A DNA stretch of 64,000 bases from NCBI GenBank assembly GCA_951230915.1, contig OX579636.1, positions 42,163,912-42,227,911 on the forward strand. The letters are read 5' to 3'. The DNA is from Antitrichia curtipendula. Taxonomy: Eukaryota > Streptophyta > Bryopsida > Hypnales > Leucodontaceae. How positions within the stretch are numbered: position 1 is the first letter of the stretch; each line of letters begins with the position of its first letter. A program made the translations under genes and the position numbers. Shown here piece by piece: positions 25,301 through 37,110 of the stretch. The notes below the pieces were generated by a model. It was not told the DNA's origin and did no database searches. It saw nothing but the letters and a program-made list of their open reading frames with translations.

Positions 25301-27158
25301 AACTGATTACCGATGTTGCGGCTGTGGTGAACAATGACGCCGAAATTGGAGACTTTCTCAAGGTCATTATGGTGCCGGATTACAACGTCAGCGTTGCGGA
25401 GGTTCTCATTCCTGCAAGTGAACTCTCGCAGCATATCAGGTATTCATACTTGTCCACAGTCAGCTATCAGTACCACGGATTTTAGTCCGTTACTTGGGTC
25501 ATTTTGATTGCAATCGCCATTACAATTGGTAGAGTTACTGGTCAAATCTGTTAAATTGGCTTCTTTTAGAACAACACCGAAGTTGTGACATCCAAGTGTT
25601 CTAGAAGGCTCTAGAACTTGGACTGTTATTTAGATCAGAAGTTCCCGACCGACCTGCCCTTGAAAAGTGCAAGTCTCTTGAAATTTCGCCCATTTTGACG
25701 ACTTGGATGTTGTTTTGGTTAGAATTTGCCTTAATTGGCATTCCAATTGGCAGCCCGGCGATCTAGAATACCTCGTGGGGTGTGGTTTTTTTACTAGTGT
25801 TGGGAAAGCTGCTCTGGTATTAAGAATGTATTGAGAATCTTTTTTGTATTCAGAATGTTTTGCTGCAGTGAACTCTTGTGCAAAATTGATTAGATTGTGA
25901 CCAGTGTCTGAGTTGCGAATTGTGGTTGGAGTTCAGTACTGCGGGGATGGAAGCCAGTGGAACAAGCAACATGAAGTTTTCGTTTAACGGGTGCATCCTG
26001 ATTGGCACTTTGGATGGTGCGAATGTCGAAATTCGGGAGGAAGTGGGCGAGGAGAATTTCTTCTTGTTCGGAGCCTATGCTCATGAGATTGTTGGATTAA
26101 GGGCCGACCGAGCAGCTGGCAAGGTATTCTATGCAGTTTGAATTTATATCTAACGTAGTAGGCAGTTCAGATTGTGAGGATAAACAGGCCGTGTGCAACT
26201 ACAAAGGGTGTCACTGAATGTATTGCAAAAACTGGAATATTGGAGTTTGTAGATGAAACTAGTTGCCAAAATTGTCGGCTGAGGTTTGGGAGGCTTAAGG
26301 CAATTATCGGACATAACTAGTGAGCATGTTTGCAATTGTGGACATTGTGAATGCAATTTTTTGGATCAATTCGAAAGGTCCGTTCACAAGTAGCTAGGCT
26401 ATACTATATAGCCTTCCCCTCCTTGGCGAACGAGAAAGTGACCTCTTTGCTGAGCGTGCAGGAAAAGCGGGTTATGAATTTCTCATTTTAACTCTCACTG
26501 TTGCGATTGGGTGTGATATCAGTTTGTGCCTGATCCAAGATTTGAAGAGGTGAAGAACTTCATCAAAAGTGGGGCATTTGGAGACTACGATTACAGTGAG
26601 CTTCTGGGTTCTTTGGAAGGCGACACGGGTTATGGAAAAGGAGACTATTTTTTGGTTGGACACGATTTTCCAGCCTACATTGAATGCCAAGACAAAGTTG
26701 ATGAGGCGTACAGAGACCAGCAGGTACCCAACTGCACCTTAGCTTCTCTAATATGACTACCTGGGGTCCCCAAAAAACATGAAGTCCTATGGCTTTGTTC
26801 GAATGTGTATAATGTACAGTACAGATAGTGTGACAAGTGTACAGGATATACCAGGATGTCAATTTAAAGAGGTCCGAGTGTAATCCATCTCATTGTTTTT
26901 CTCAATATTCCTTAGCTTGTCATTTGAAGAGCCCTTGCAATTACAGAGATTGCAGACGCTGTGTAGTTATATTATCTTCTTACGGTGCTAACAACTTCAC
27001 CTGGTCGTCATCCTCTTCACTGACCTAGAATTTTGTTGCAGAAATGGACGAGGATGTCAATTATGAACACTGCAGGATCATACACATTCAGCAGTGACCG
27101 CACCATCCATGAGTATGCCAAGGACATTTGGGAAATCACACCCGCACCCTTGGAGTGA
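19367..27158 (+). CDS. PHS1: Plastidial alpha-glucan phosphorylase (starch phosphorylase, L-form)
   Basis: Transfers glucose between glucose-1-phosphate and alpha-1,4-glucan ends in starch metabolism, using pyridoxal phosphate. Fourteen exons join in phase to 966 residues: 19367-19613, 20192-20430, 20638-20739, 22022-22198, 22402-22677, 22838-23109, 23224-23341, 23695-24063, 24366-24518, 24704-24832, 25126-25439, 25937-26123, 26523-26723 and 27042-27158. Exon 1 is Ser/Ala/Arg-rich and poor in acids, like a chloroplast transit peptide; an in-frame ATG at 19343 would add 8 residues. Family blocks include [42 protein letters not shown] and [10 protein letters not shown], with the cofactor lysine at about K812. 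Exon 8 holds an acidic insertion of about 55-60 residues (about 508-564, with a run of eight Glu) just before VRMANLC. That insertion marks the plastid form; in angiosperms it is nearer 78-80 residues. Family and compartment are confident. Confidence 0.95.
20185..20430 (+). other. Possible alternative first exon of the phosphorylase
   Basis: The 3' end of intron 1 contains an ATG (20185) in frame with exon 2, seven bases before the proposed splice site at 20192. It would give an N-terminus [11 protein letters not shown] transcript starting inside intron 1 (582 bases) would therefore encode the enzyme without the transit peptide. The splice model is preferred because exon 1 joins exon 2 in phase and adds a plausible transit peptide. 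Confidence 0.35.
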
Positions 27159-27511
27159 TTCCCACGGTTTATTTTTTAGGTACAGTCTAGCAGAAAATCT
27201 TTCTCTTATTCAATTTTTCTATTATGAGCAGACAGGCCCCAAGAAGCTGCAATATGGAAAAACTTGTAATCTGTCAAAGAAGTTATGTCTCGAGGACTAT
27301 GACGGGAACTTCTGCTTTCACCAGGCTGAGTGCTGTACATTCCACCCGAAGCATGTCTGAAGTATTCAATGGATCTCGGCAATGTGGTTGACCTTCACGT
27401 TTTTAATAGCATAGGGACTTGCGAAGGAACCTTCTTTTTATTCTACATAGGAACTTCAATGCACTGAATTGACAGTATTATGAAGAAAAGAGGCGTGTTT
27501 CAGGCTTGCAA

Positions 27512-27562
27512 GACGGGAGGGATTGTGTGACGGGAGGGATTGTGTGACGGGAGGGATTGTGT
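27512..27562 (+). repeat. 17-bp tandem repeat, three exact copies
   Basis: GACGGGAGGGATTGTGT is repeated three times without change about 350 bases after the phosphorylase stop codon. Exact copies suggest recent expansion. Confidence 0.9.
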
Positions 27563-28369
27563 GAGAACTGAGAACTGTACTGTGACCGGAGAATTGACTG
27601 ATATTTTCTTCTCTAAATGTTGAGTTTACTTGACACACAAGTCGTGTGTAAGAGCAGACGCCGTTAACAATGGAGAGCAATTTGTTGAACAATTGCAGGT
27701 TGTGATGAAACAAAACTCACGAGTTCGAGAAATGAATGCATTCTCGCCCCCAAGTGTTTTGTCAATGCCCGAAACCAAAAGGGCAAATCTCTCTTATTAG
27801 GATGAGGGCTCGATTTGCGTTCTGACTACTTTCTAGCAACCAGAATTTAATGCAGTTTTGTCATTTGATTTTCACTACCTCTACTACAGTGTGAATCCAT
27901 GACATGTTTTGAATTTGTTTCGCAACGGTTATCACAGTGAGGGGATGACTCACAGTGGAATTCGTGGAATCGACACAGCGGAAGGAAAGCGACATCGTTG
28001 TAAATTGCTTCTAGCTTCAAGCATGAACAACATGCTTTACAGGAGCAATGGAGAAGTAATCTTGCACGGCTCTGTAACTTTCCCACAAGCATCATGCATT
28101 GCACCTAAAAATATTTGCAGCAAGCTAGGCTGCCTAGTTCAACTTAGGTTATATTTGCAACAATTTATTGCTCATAACGCTGTTTGTATGAGTGGTACCA
28201 ACTCAAGTACTAGTTTTGCTATCAATTGCTTCTTGCAGCCTGGAATCCTTGAGTTGATCGTGCCGGAGAGAAACTAGCAATTTGCCGTTACTAATGTTCC
28301 ACAGTTGGACCACTAGTCTTCAGCATTTTTATGAATTATGGTGGATATGATTTCCTCCGAAACTGGGGA

Positions 28370-28860
28370 ACAGTGTTAACCCCCGAAAGGAAAGGCCTTT
28401 TTCCGTCAAAGAACACTCAAAACTGTCATTTCTATTGCAAAGTACAAAACTTTTTTAAATTATATTGAAAAATTGAGTCAAGAGCGTAGGAATTATTTAT
28501 TTATTTTTAATCACTTCATTTTCATTCTTAAAAACAATTGTTATATAGAAGCAGATATGAGATAGGAGGAATAACTAGAGTGTTAATAGTTCTAAAATGG
28601 AATTGAAATACACTAATCCAATAGCGAGATTGTTTTAGAAAACAAACAAAATTCTAAGGAACTTCTTTTTTTGAAGATTGATTGTCAAAATAGAATTCAA
28701 GAATGAATCTTATAAGTTATTTTTTAAAGAAGATGTTGTAATTGCCCCCAAAACAAGACTCTTCATAACTTTCTCATTGCTAGTCCAAATGGAATGAATC
28801 AGAACTTTCTATGAAAGCAAAAGTATTTTCTATGAGAAACACAATATTATCTTGAGTTTT
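28370..28860. repeat. Diverged dispersed repeat, copy 1
   Basis: Blocks in this stretch recur in the same order at 43.9-44.6 kb. Examples are AACACTC-AAAACTG-CATTT near the left end and CATAA-TTT-with-GTCCAAATGGAATGA-TCA near the right. Divergence is high, so this is an old transposable-element-type repeat; its class is unknown. Confidence 0.4.
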
Positions 28861-31800
28861 GGTGTATGTTTTTGTATTACTCAGCAAACTATTTTTTGAT
28901 CTTTGGATGACATAAATTTTGCTCTTGAGCACTAATTGAAATAAAAATTATATTTTCAAAAGCTAATGTATTTTTTATCTTCAAAGAAAGTTTCAAAACA
29001 TCATGCCAAAAATTGAGATTATAGAAACTTGTTTGAACCTTCCATTGTCCCTTGAAGAGACACTTGGTACTTTAGGGTTTTAACAAAGCATATGTTTCAT
29101 AGATATCCTCTATAATAAGTCCAATTCTAGTTTCCTTTTGTTTTTCTTTGACCAAAAATCAATATATACTACTATGCTAAGTTTCCTTTCTACTCCATTT
29201 CTAAATTTTGAAAAAAATTCAAAATTTAGTGAGCAATAGTATTTGGAAGCTCCATATATTAAAATCCAAATAATAAAATATTGTTTGCATTTCATTTGTA
29301 CTTTCTTCTATAAAAATGAATTTCAAGTTTAAATTTAACAATATTATTCCTCATTTTCACCTTTATTTTTGGTCAAAATTTGAAATTATCCTAATATATA
29401 ATTTAATTGATATAAAAATAAAGATTAATGAAATGTATCAAAATGAAATGCCCAAAAGAGGATAGAGATCTTTTAATCCAAAATTCTCTACAATCAAGTG
29501 TTCTAATATTTTGTTTTTTGTGTACAAAATAATGTCAACTTAGTACAAAAATAAAGTAATAGAATAAATAAATACTTTGGAATCACAACATAGAATATAT
29601 TTTCTTGTGAGAGGTTTCTACCTCGGGTTTCTACTTCAATGTTGTTATTTGAAGATTAACCCTTAATCCCTAATTAAGCCTTGCGGCATGATTTCATGCC
29701 ATTTTTTAATTTTTGGATAGGCCCTTACCAATGCAATATTTATTGTATTCTTGTGAAATTATTACCAAAGGTGTATTTCACTATCAACTTGATGCTTAGA
29801 AAATTTTACAACAATCTAAATTGCAGGTAAAAATTATCTCTCAAAAGACATTTTTTTCAAAGTAGGGGCGATTTCAGATAACTATGCCAAAGTAATGTGC
29901 TCTTGAAACATGCTTTTGTGTATTTGACATACAAGGTGCATGAATTGACATATACATCAATTATAAAAGTTTGTATTCATGTTGAGCTAGATCTAATGAC
30001 ATATGACACTTCTAATTTAGATCATTATTGTACTTCCCATATGTCTAAGAAGTTGCAAAATGACAATGTATTCTACATGTACGTTGTCATATTTGAACAC
30101 GACAAAGATTAGATATTACAATGACCTCTAGATGAAAAGCATTTGTAGTTTAAAATTTCAATCTAACAATATATGTCTTCCCATATTTTAGCACATACTT
30201 CATATTCTAAGAGCAAAATACAAGACTTTATATAAGGTCCCCATCAAACCTTAAGGTTTAAGAAGATAGAAACTTTTAAGCTTAATAAATTATGCTTGTT
30301 CAAGTTTTGTGTAAGTTTTTTGAAGTTGTCTATGCCATATAACAACCTTTGATTGTGTTTGGAACATATTCAAGAAAAAAATCCCCATCTACAATTCCTT
30401 AAAATTTTCTATAGTAATTATACTTTTTATTGAAACAATCGGATTCTACCGTGATATAGAGATTGTTCTCTACTTTTATTTTGCTAATAATGAACAAAAA
30501 TAAAAACTTTGCTCTAGAAGAGCATTAAATGTAGAAAATTTGTAAACGTTGTTAATTCTTATTGAAGGAGTATCAAAGTGCAAAATTTGTACGGTTGAAT
30601 TTTCTTTAATAAATTCTTTTTTTTCTTACTATACTAAAAAGTAATAGTTTTTGACAATTTCAGCTTGAAATGTGCCTTGGTCATTTATGAGTTAATTAAA
30701 ATAACGTGATGAACTTAGAATTGATATCTTAATCATAGCGTATGTACAATTTAGAAGTATTATAAGTCATTATTGGAAAAAATTAAAACGGTTGTTTTTG
30801 GGCTCAGTGTTTTAAGAACCTTTGAGCTCTCTTTTGATTGCTTTTACAAACTCATTATTAGTATTTGTTGGAAAAATCCATTTTGTACTTTTTGAAGCAC
30901 ATCACCATTTGCTATTTATGTATTATTTGTCGTGTAAGCATAGATTGCCATATACACTACATCAACTAGCCAGCATCAGCATTACATATAAAAAAAATCC
31001 AATCTAGAATGCATCACACATATACTTTCAAATGCTCCCCTAGCTACAATGTCACCCCAACACCCAGCTAGGACTACATAATAAATGTAGCTGGATCCAA
31101 ATGTCATAACAAAAGAACTACTCATCATCTCTTCACATTTAAGTCAAGGTCATGGGTCGGTCGACGTATGCAAAAGTGAGTCTATTGTGGCATGAAAAAA
31201 GACTGTAGGCTAGGTGCAAATGTGAGCCCCATCTTTAATTGACTTCGACAAGTTTTTGATGTTAAATTTCAATTAAGTCTACTCCAAACTCGAGCCTTTT
31301 GTATTGTACATCTAGTGCCTAATTAGCTCAAACGGAAATGATGTCATCATGATCATAAGTAATTTGTTATCTTGAAGTTCTTCAATGCTTGTCCAAAGAC
31401 GGAGCATGACTTGAAGACCTTCGACAACAAGGGCAAATCCAATCTCCTAGAGGTAGAGTAGATAAAGGTAGAGGCAAGCATACCATATGCTAACCACGTT
31501 GGCATTGGTCACACAATAACGTAGTAGTCGCACCTTTCTTCTCTCTACAAACAAAACATGAAAGACCGTTTGGAACCATTGCCAACTTAGGGTGTTCAAT
31601 GTCTTCAATAGGTAAGTGACAACGTGCACAATTCTTTGAATGCTCTCAACACTCTTGTCCATCTTTGCCTTCCAACAACAGATTGTCACTAGACAAAACA
31701 TTCTTGATTTGAAGGATAATATGTCTTGCTTTGACATCTAAATTTGTAGGTGCCTCATGTTGTAGTTATACATAATCTCCCTTTGAAAATCCCCGCAATT

Positions 31801-31979
31801 GAGGTTGGTAAGCACTGCTTCAAATGCAAGCATAATGTAAAATATCACAATATTGAGCAATAAATAAATTCTACATGGCCATTGGGATGGCTCTCTTGAA
31901 GAATTTTGCTCAATCATATAGATATTGAATTCAAACTTCTAGATCATCTAAATCCACAATAATAGATAGCTTCTCTCAT

Positions 31980-34414
31980 ACTAAGCTAGGCAAAATAGGC
32001 TCCCTTCCATATAATAATTGATAAGGGATGTAAGACACCAAAGATGCATGTCTAATGAAACAATAGCCCATAGCAATCCAAAGCAACATCAAATCCCAAT
32101 TCTAATGGTTTCTACAAAGCAATTCATACTTTCATGAATCACACTTTACTATTTGAAAAATCCATTCAACCAAGCCATCTACCTCATGGTGATCTTTAGA
32201 GGTGGTGTAGTGATCTATCAAAGCCCTGGTGCATAGTGCCATAGTCACATAGACTTTCAAAAGAATTAGGAAATTTTTTGGCCTTGATACATTAGCACCT
32301 CAGCCAATGCTCCAAAACATGCTAAAACAGGATCAAGAAAAGTCGTAGTTGCCAATTGTGAAGACACTACTAGAAATGCCTACCCTAATTTGCACGTTTC
32401 TATTGATTCGGCAATTTTTAAAAAAATTTCTGTTGGTTTGGCGAACAATCAACACGTTTCTGCTGTCCAAACCAACTGAAAGTTGTTAATTTATGTCTGA
32501 ATCAACTGAAAGATGTTGATTGATGTCCGAATCAAGCTATCCAAACCTACTCCCTAATCAACCTAAAACAATTGATTTTTCAGTGGGTTAGGACACGCTT
32601 TTTTCTACTAGTGAGAGTTTTGTGGTACTAGAATAATAATTTCTATTTATTTGCTAAAATATTCAATCATTACCAACACATATTTGGCCCCATGTGAGGT
32701 GACAACAAGTGGCCCAGCAAAGTCGAAAGACCAACAGTAATCCACATTCATGATGGACAGATATTACAACTATAGTGATAAGGTGTTAAAACTTGACCTG
32801 ACTTGGTCACACACTTCACACCAAGAAATATAACTAAAGCGGTAACATGTTGGTACATGTATGTCCACCAATATTTGTTGTACAACATAGCATGTGTTCT
32901 GCACACTCCAAAGTGTTTGAGCTCCTTATGCACTTGCCACACAAAAAAAACCTCTCTAATCTAGTCTTGGAAAATGTATCTAGTTCCATCTGGCTACACA
33001 CAAAATAACAAGCCATTTACCCAACAAAAGTTGTCATTTTAGTGACTAACACTATCTTGCTTTATAGCAAAGATTCCTAGAGGAAATGTTCCTCACATCA
33101 CTACAAACAAGAGACTTGTTAGCCTCCTCATCTTGGTCATGAACAAGGGTTTTAGAAGCAAATCATGACATCAATGTAAGATAAGCAGTTGTATGCTAGC
33201 TTGGCACTACTTCTTTGTCACAGTCTCTATGCCATATGGCTCCGATTAAATCCTCATTTGAAAAACTTGGATTGCAAGAAGATCCATCCACATCCAAACA
33301 AATTTGCTAGTGAGTTTATCTGATTCTATAAGTCATTTCAAAGCCTGGTGATCAGTGACCAAAGTAAATTTTGCCTATACAAGTACAGCTAGAAATATGC
33401 AATGGCCCAAACTGTTGCTAAAGCCTCTCTTTCATATGAAAAATAATTGGATTCTACATTGTTGTTGCTTCTAGATGCATAAGCCACAATATACTCCCTT
33501 CCTTCTTCATCTTTCTTTGTCAATATTGCTCCTAGACGGCTAGACCTACAATGCTCCAATTTGTGTGCAACTGAAAGAATAAAAAAACATTAGGGTGTCA
33601 AAGCACTAGTTTTGAATTGAGCCTCTGCTTCAACATATCAAACACATGTTGCTATTCACAATTCCAATTCCATGGTTGGTCTTTGCTTGTGAGAAAAGTA
33701 AGAGAATTGGCAATCAAACTAAAGTTTTTGACAAACCGACAATAGTAATTTGCCAAGCCAAGAAATGTATGAAACCGTGGTACATTGCTAGGTACTAGAA
33801 TCTTTTGTAAAGCATTCACCTTTGCTTGTTGTATACTAAGACCTCCTGGAACAATCATGTGGCCCAAGTATGACAATCTATCATGGAAAAACTTGCACTT
33901 GCCAGGACGCAAGTATAGCCCCATTGTTGCAAGTGTTCAAATACCACTTGTAAATGCTTCACATGTTTTTGTGGACTACTACTAAAAATGATAACATCAT
34001 CTATGTAGTATCTGGAAAAAGTTAAGCCAACCAATACTTGGTCCATCATCCTCTAAAGCTCAACTACTTCATTCATCAGACCAAATGGAAAAAACTTGCA
34101 GTGATAGAGTTGATCCTTGCCATTTTGATCAACTCTCCAAAATGTTGTCTTCATCTATTTTTTAGAAATAGAAGCAACTAGTGATAGCCAAATCTAAAAT
34201 CTAAAATGCTAAACACTAGATAAAATCTCAATACATCAAACAACTCTTTTGGCACTGGCATTGGATATCGGTCCAACTTAGTCTTGGGATTAATTGAACA
34301 ATATTCACTACACATCCGCTTCTCTATCCAGTTGCCAAAGATATCTTTCTTCAAAGGCATAATTGTGGCACAAGTATACTCTCCATTGGAGAGCTCAATC
34401 AATCTTGTTGCTAA
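31980..34414 (-). mobile_element. Decayed Ty3/gypsy retrotransposon pol relic
   Basis: Minus-strand frames give pol pieces in the normal order from right to left, broken by frameshifts and stops. Reverse transcriptase starts near 34.41 kb (EKRMC, DRYPMP, FGYH), followed by the YIDDVII active-site block (about 33.99 kb) and GLANYYCRF (about 33.73 kb). RNase H follows near 33.5 kb (REYIVAYASRSNN, ESNYFSYE). The integrase zinc-finger region is at 32.75-32.94 kb, and the integrase C-terminal part lies down to about 31.98 kb (YQLLYGREPILPSL). No LTRs were found. A CACTA MITE interrupts it at 32365-32613. It cannot encode active protein as it stands. Confidence 0.85.
32365..32613. mobile_element. 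Non-autonomous CACTA element (MITE) with 3-bp target-site duplication
   Basis: The 249-bp element starts CACTACTAGAAA and ends TTTCTACTAGTG, giving terminal inverted repeats that match at 11 of 12 positions. It is flanked on both sides by AGA (32362-32364 and 32614-32616), the 3-bp duplication expected for CACTA insertion. Inside are subterminal repeats such as AACCAACTGAAAG and AATCAACTGAAAG. It has no coding capacity and sits inside the integrase region of the gypsy relic, so it inserted later. Confidence 0.88.
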
Positions 34415-35560
34415 CACTACAAGAATCCCTCGGGTTTTTTGACACTAGCAACAAATACATATGTTTTTCAAAACAAGAGCAAAAAGATGATATTGTAGCC
34501 ACAAGAGGCATAATTGAGTTGGATGTTCCAAAAAATATTTGGATATTCCAAAAAATATTTGGATGTCACAAGCAAAAGGAGTTGATATCCTATGTAATGG
34601 TGATGTTCCAAGAAACATCAAGAAAAACATAGTCGTGTTCTGTACAATGTCCAAGAAAACATGAAACTACCACATTGGCAAGGATTTTGATTTAATTCCA
34701 AGTAAATTAGTGAAAGTTATTATGGGCTAAGGTAAGACCTTGACCAATTGTGAAAACATAGGAGAAGGACAACCACATGGCATGTTTTTAAAAAAATTAA
34801 TTAATTTTAATTTTTAAATTTAAAAAAAAAATGGCACTTAACTTGATATTTGAGTGACATGGCATCTAACAAGGATGAAGTGGCATACCACGTCAATATA
34901 CTTTGACATTATATGAGAATTTGAATGATGTTTTTTTAGACATCAATTAAAATATCAACTGAGACATCTAGATATTTTTTGCGATATCAACTGAGACATC
35001 CAGATATTTTTTGTGACGTTAACTTCGACAATTTTGTGTAGTTCAAAAAATTCACATACTCCATATGGTTTGTCTTCCCTCTTACCACCCCACTTGTATA
35101 AATAGTTTGTTTTCTCATGACAATATAAACACAATATGTGACTTTTCAAGCCATGCAACATAAATATCAAATGCGGTATGGCATATTTTGTATGATGTAT
35201 TGTATATGATGTATTGTATATGATGTATAATGTATGGCTTATAATATATGGTATATTGTGTATGGTATACTCTATATGGTGTATGTCCTAGTTGATGTCG
35301 CAAATGGTGTATACATTGAAGTTGACATCTCAAAAAACGTTTAGACATCTAAGTTGACATTGCTAAAAATAGTATCATAATTCTTCTTGGCACCTAAGTT
35401 GATATTGCTCAAAACAATATTAGTCTTCTCAAATAACGTGATGTCAAGTGTAATGTCAACTGTCACATCATCTCTAGGTCGTCCAAAATCATGGGCTAAA
35501 GTAGCAAAAAGTCGTTGAGTCAAAAGCTCATCTTGAGCTTGCTGCTTTAAATGAAAAAAT
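34415..35560. mobile_element. CACTA-like terminus with subterminal repeats (other end not found)
   Basis: CACTACAAGAAT at 34415 matches the usual CACTA terminus and stands exactly where the gypsy reverse transcriptase frame breaks off. The next kilobase is full of short direct and inverted repeats of a GACATCAACT/AGTTGACATT type. It includes a 32-base unit repeated twice (34952-34983 and 34984-35015) and a doubled TTCCAAAAAATATTTGGAT (about 34.53-34.57 kb). Subterminal repeats of this kind are typical of CACTA elements. I could not find a matching right terminus or target duplication. Confidence 0.45.
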
Positions 35561-35599
35561 AAAAGTTTGGATGAAGTCAAATGAAGTTTGGAATCATCC

Positions 35600-36150
35600 T
35601 CTTGGTGAAAAAACTCAACAAGGGACAAAAATTAGAGTTTGCTTTCAATCTGAGACAGTCCATGAAGAAGGCGAAGGTAGACCTCCGACGTAACGACACG
35701 TTGATTAACTATACCACGGAGGATACGATGTTGATAAATGAGAAAGTACCGTGGCATGAGCCTTGTAAGAAGGATGCAAGGCTTTTCCAATTCCTCATTG
35801 AAGGAACAACCATTGAAAAGGATATTGTTCTCAATTGCACGACAACTACTGGTAAGTTTTATATTGAATGATTTTATATTGAGATTGTAATTCATATATT
35901 AATCATTCAATTAATCACTTGGATGTGGTTTATAACAAGTGCATCAATTACGGTTTGTTGCGACATAGGAATCCACATTGTGGCTTTGGAGGATAGCAAA
36001 GACATCTTCAACGCAATTCTCTCATGCATGTAGAAGATCACTCCGACAGTGGTGACAACAGAAGTGGAAGTGGAGGTTGAGCTGTTTGGAGATCGAGATA
36101 CCATAGATGTCAAGGTTTTCAAGTACGCTTGGAAGACTAAACCTAATAAG
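35600..36150 (+). pseudogene. Degenerate fragment of the ParB/methyltransferase-like gene family
   Basis: The frame ending at 35851 reads INEKVPWHEPCKKDARLFQF then LIEGTTIEKDIVLNCTTTTG. It aligns without gaps to MNGDVPWRGPREKARQFMQM and LVEGMTEPGDVVVDCTAATG in exon 10 of the gene at 57.3-63.2 kb. Both stop at the same point, after the first base of the Gly codon, at a 5' splice site (GGTAAGT here). After a short intron, about 35941-36032 reads SASITVCCDIGIHIVALEDS then KDIFNAIL, matching exon 11 (GSSIQTCRATHRHILAFEED then KAIFEALI). The 3' splice site is lost and an in-frame stop follows. Exons 1-9 and 12 were not found nearby. Confidence 0.8.
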
Positions 36151-36429
36151 TAAGTTTTCAAAGGTCTCAATTTTATATAAACATGCAAATATTTGTATTT
36201 CATGATTTTAATATGTTTTCATGTGTTTTTATAGCCGTTAGGGTTTGATGTCGGCAATTGCAACATTGCAAAAACAAAGGCTTCCCTTCAGTCCAAAAGA
36301 GTCTTTTGATCTACTATTAAGTCTTATGTGGAGCAGTTGGCATTGGTGTTTGTGGAATTTGATTGCTTTAAACCAAAAAAAGCATAGAGATACTTATGCT
36401 TTGAATGTTATTAAACGCATTACAAGAAA

Positions 36430-37110
36430 TTCCTATCCTATTTTCCATCACAATTGGAGTGATGTTGATATCAACTGCCATAATTTTTGAAGCACAAGTC
36501 CAATGAACATAAATCTTTTATTGGAGATGTCTATTTTGATGATCATTAGATCTTTTATTTTTAGAAATTTTAAAATATAATTTTATATTTAAAATTCAAT
36601 TTTATTAATTTGTCACACTTTGAGGTTTAGAGGTTTTCATTATGTTCAGTGTATCCAAATTGAATGATCTGGAGTTGAAATTTTGGTGGTCTATTTCTAC
36701 ACTATGCCTACCAAGGGAATTTAAAAAAATATTATTTTATATCCTCTAGGTCTATGCAAATAGGACTCCCTTGTATGAGCACTTTTGAACATTGAGGATG
36801 GTGTCAACTCCATTTTTTTGGTGAAATTTAATCACCATCAAGTCTTTACAAATGTCCAATTTTTAGTTACTTTTGGTTCATGATTTTACATTTACTATTA
36901 ATTTAAAACTCATTGTTTCTATTTTTTGTGACAATCTTTTTTCCCTATAGTTTTGTTTTAGTACTTGCAACGGTACTTTTAGCCATCAATTTTTACAATC
37001 AACGGCTAAGATTGTTTTGCTATGTAGTACTCATAGTACTTCAGGATTGAAATGCAGATTTTGCCAAAATGCTACAAAAATGAAAGGTGTTTTTTGCAAC
37101 AATCCATTAG
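36430..37110. repeat. Diverged dispersed repeat, copy A (partner at 45.96-46.68 kb)
   Basis: The stretch shares ordered blocks with 45955-46680 in the same orientation. These include CACAATTGGAGTGA near the left end, TTTGTCACACTTT, AATAGGACTCCCTT, TTTTTTGGTGAAAT, ATCAAGTCTTTA, and TAAGATTGTT with TAGTACTCATA near the right end. The length is about 680-720 bases. No termini or coding capacity are clear. Confidence 0.7.

Larger units (their letters stand above)
27159..31979. other. Spacer, mostly AT-rich repeat-derived DNA, no gene seen
   Basis: The first kilobase is the 3' flank of the phosphorylase and is less AT-rich. From about 28.4 kb the sequence is strongly AT-rich with only short random frames. 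A stretch at about 28.37-28.86 kb resembles one at 43.9-44.6 kb. No intact element is visible. Confidence 0.5.
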
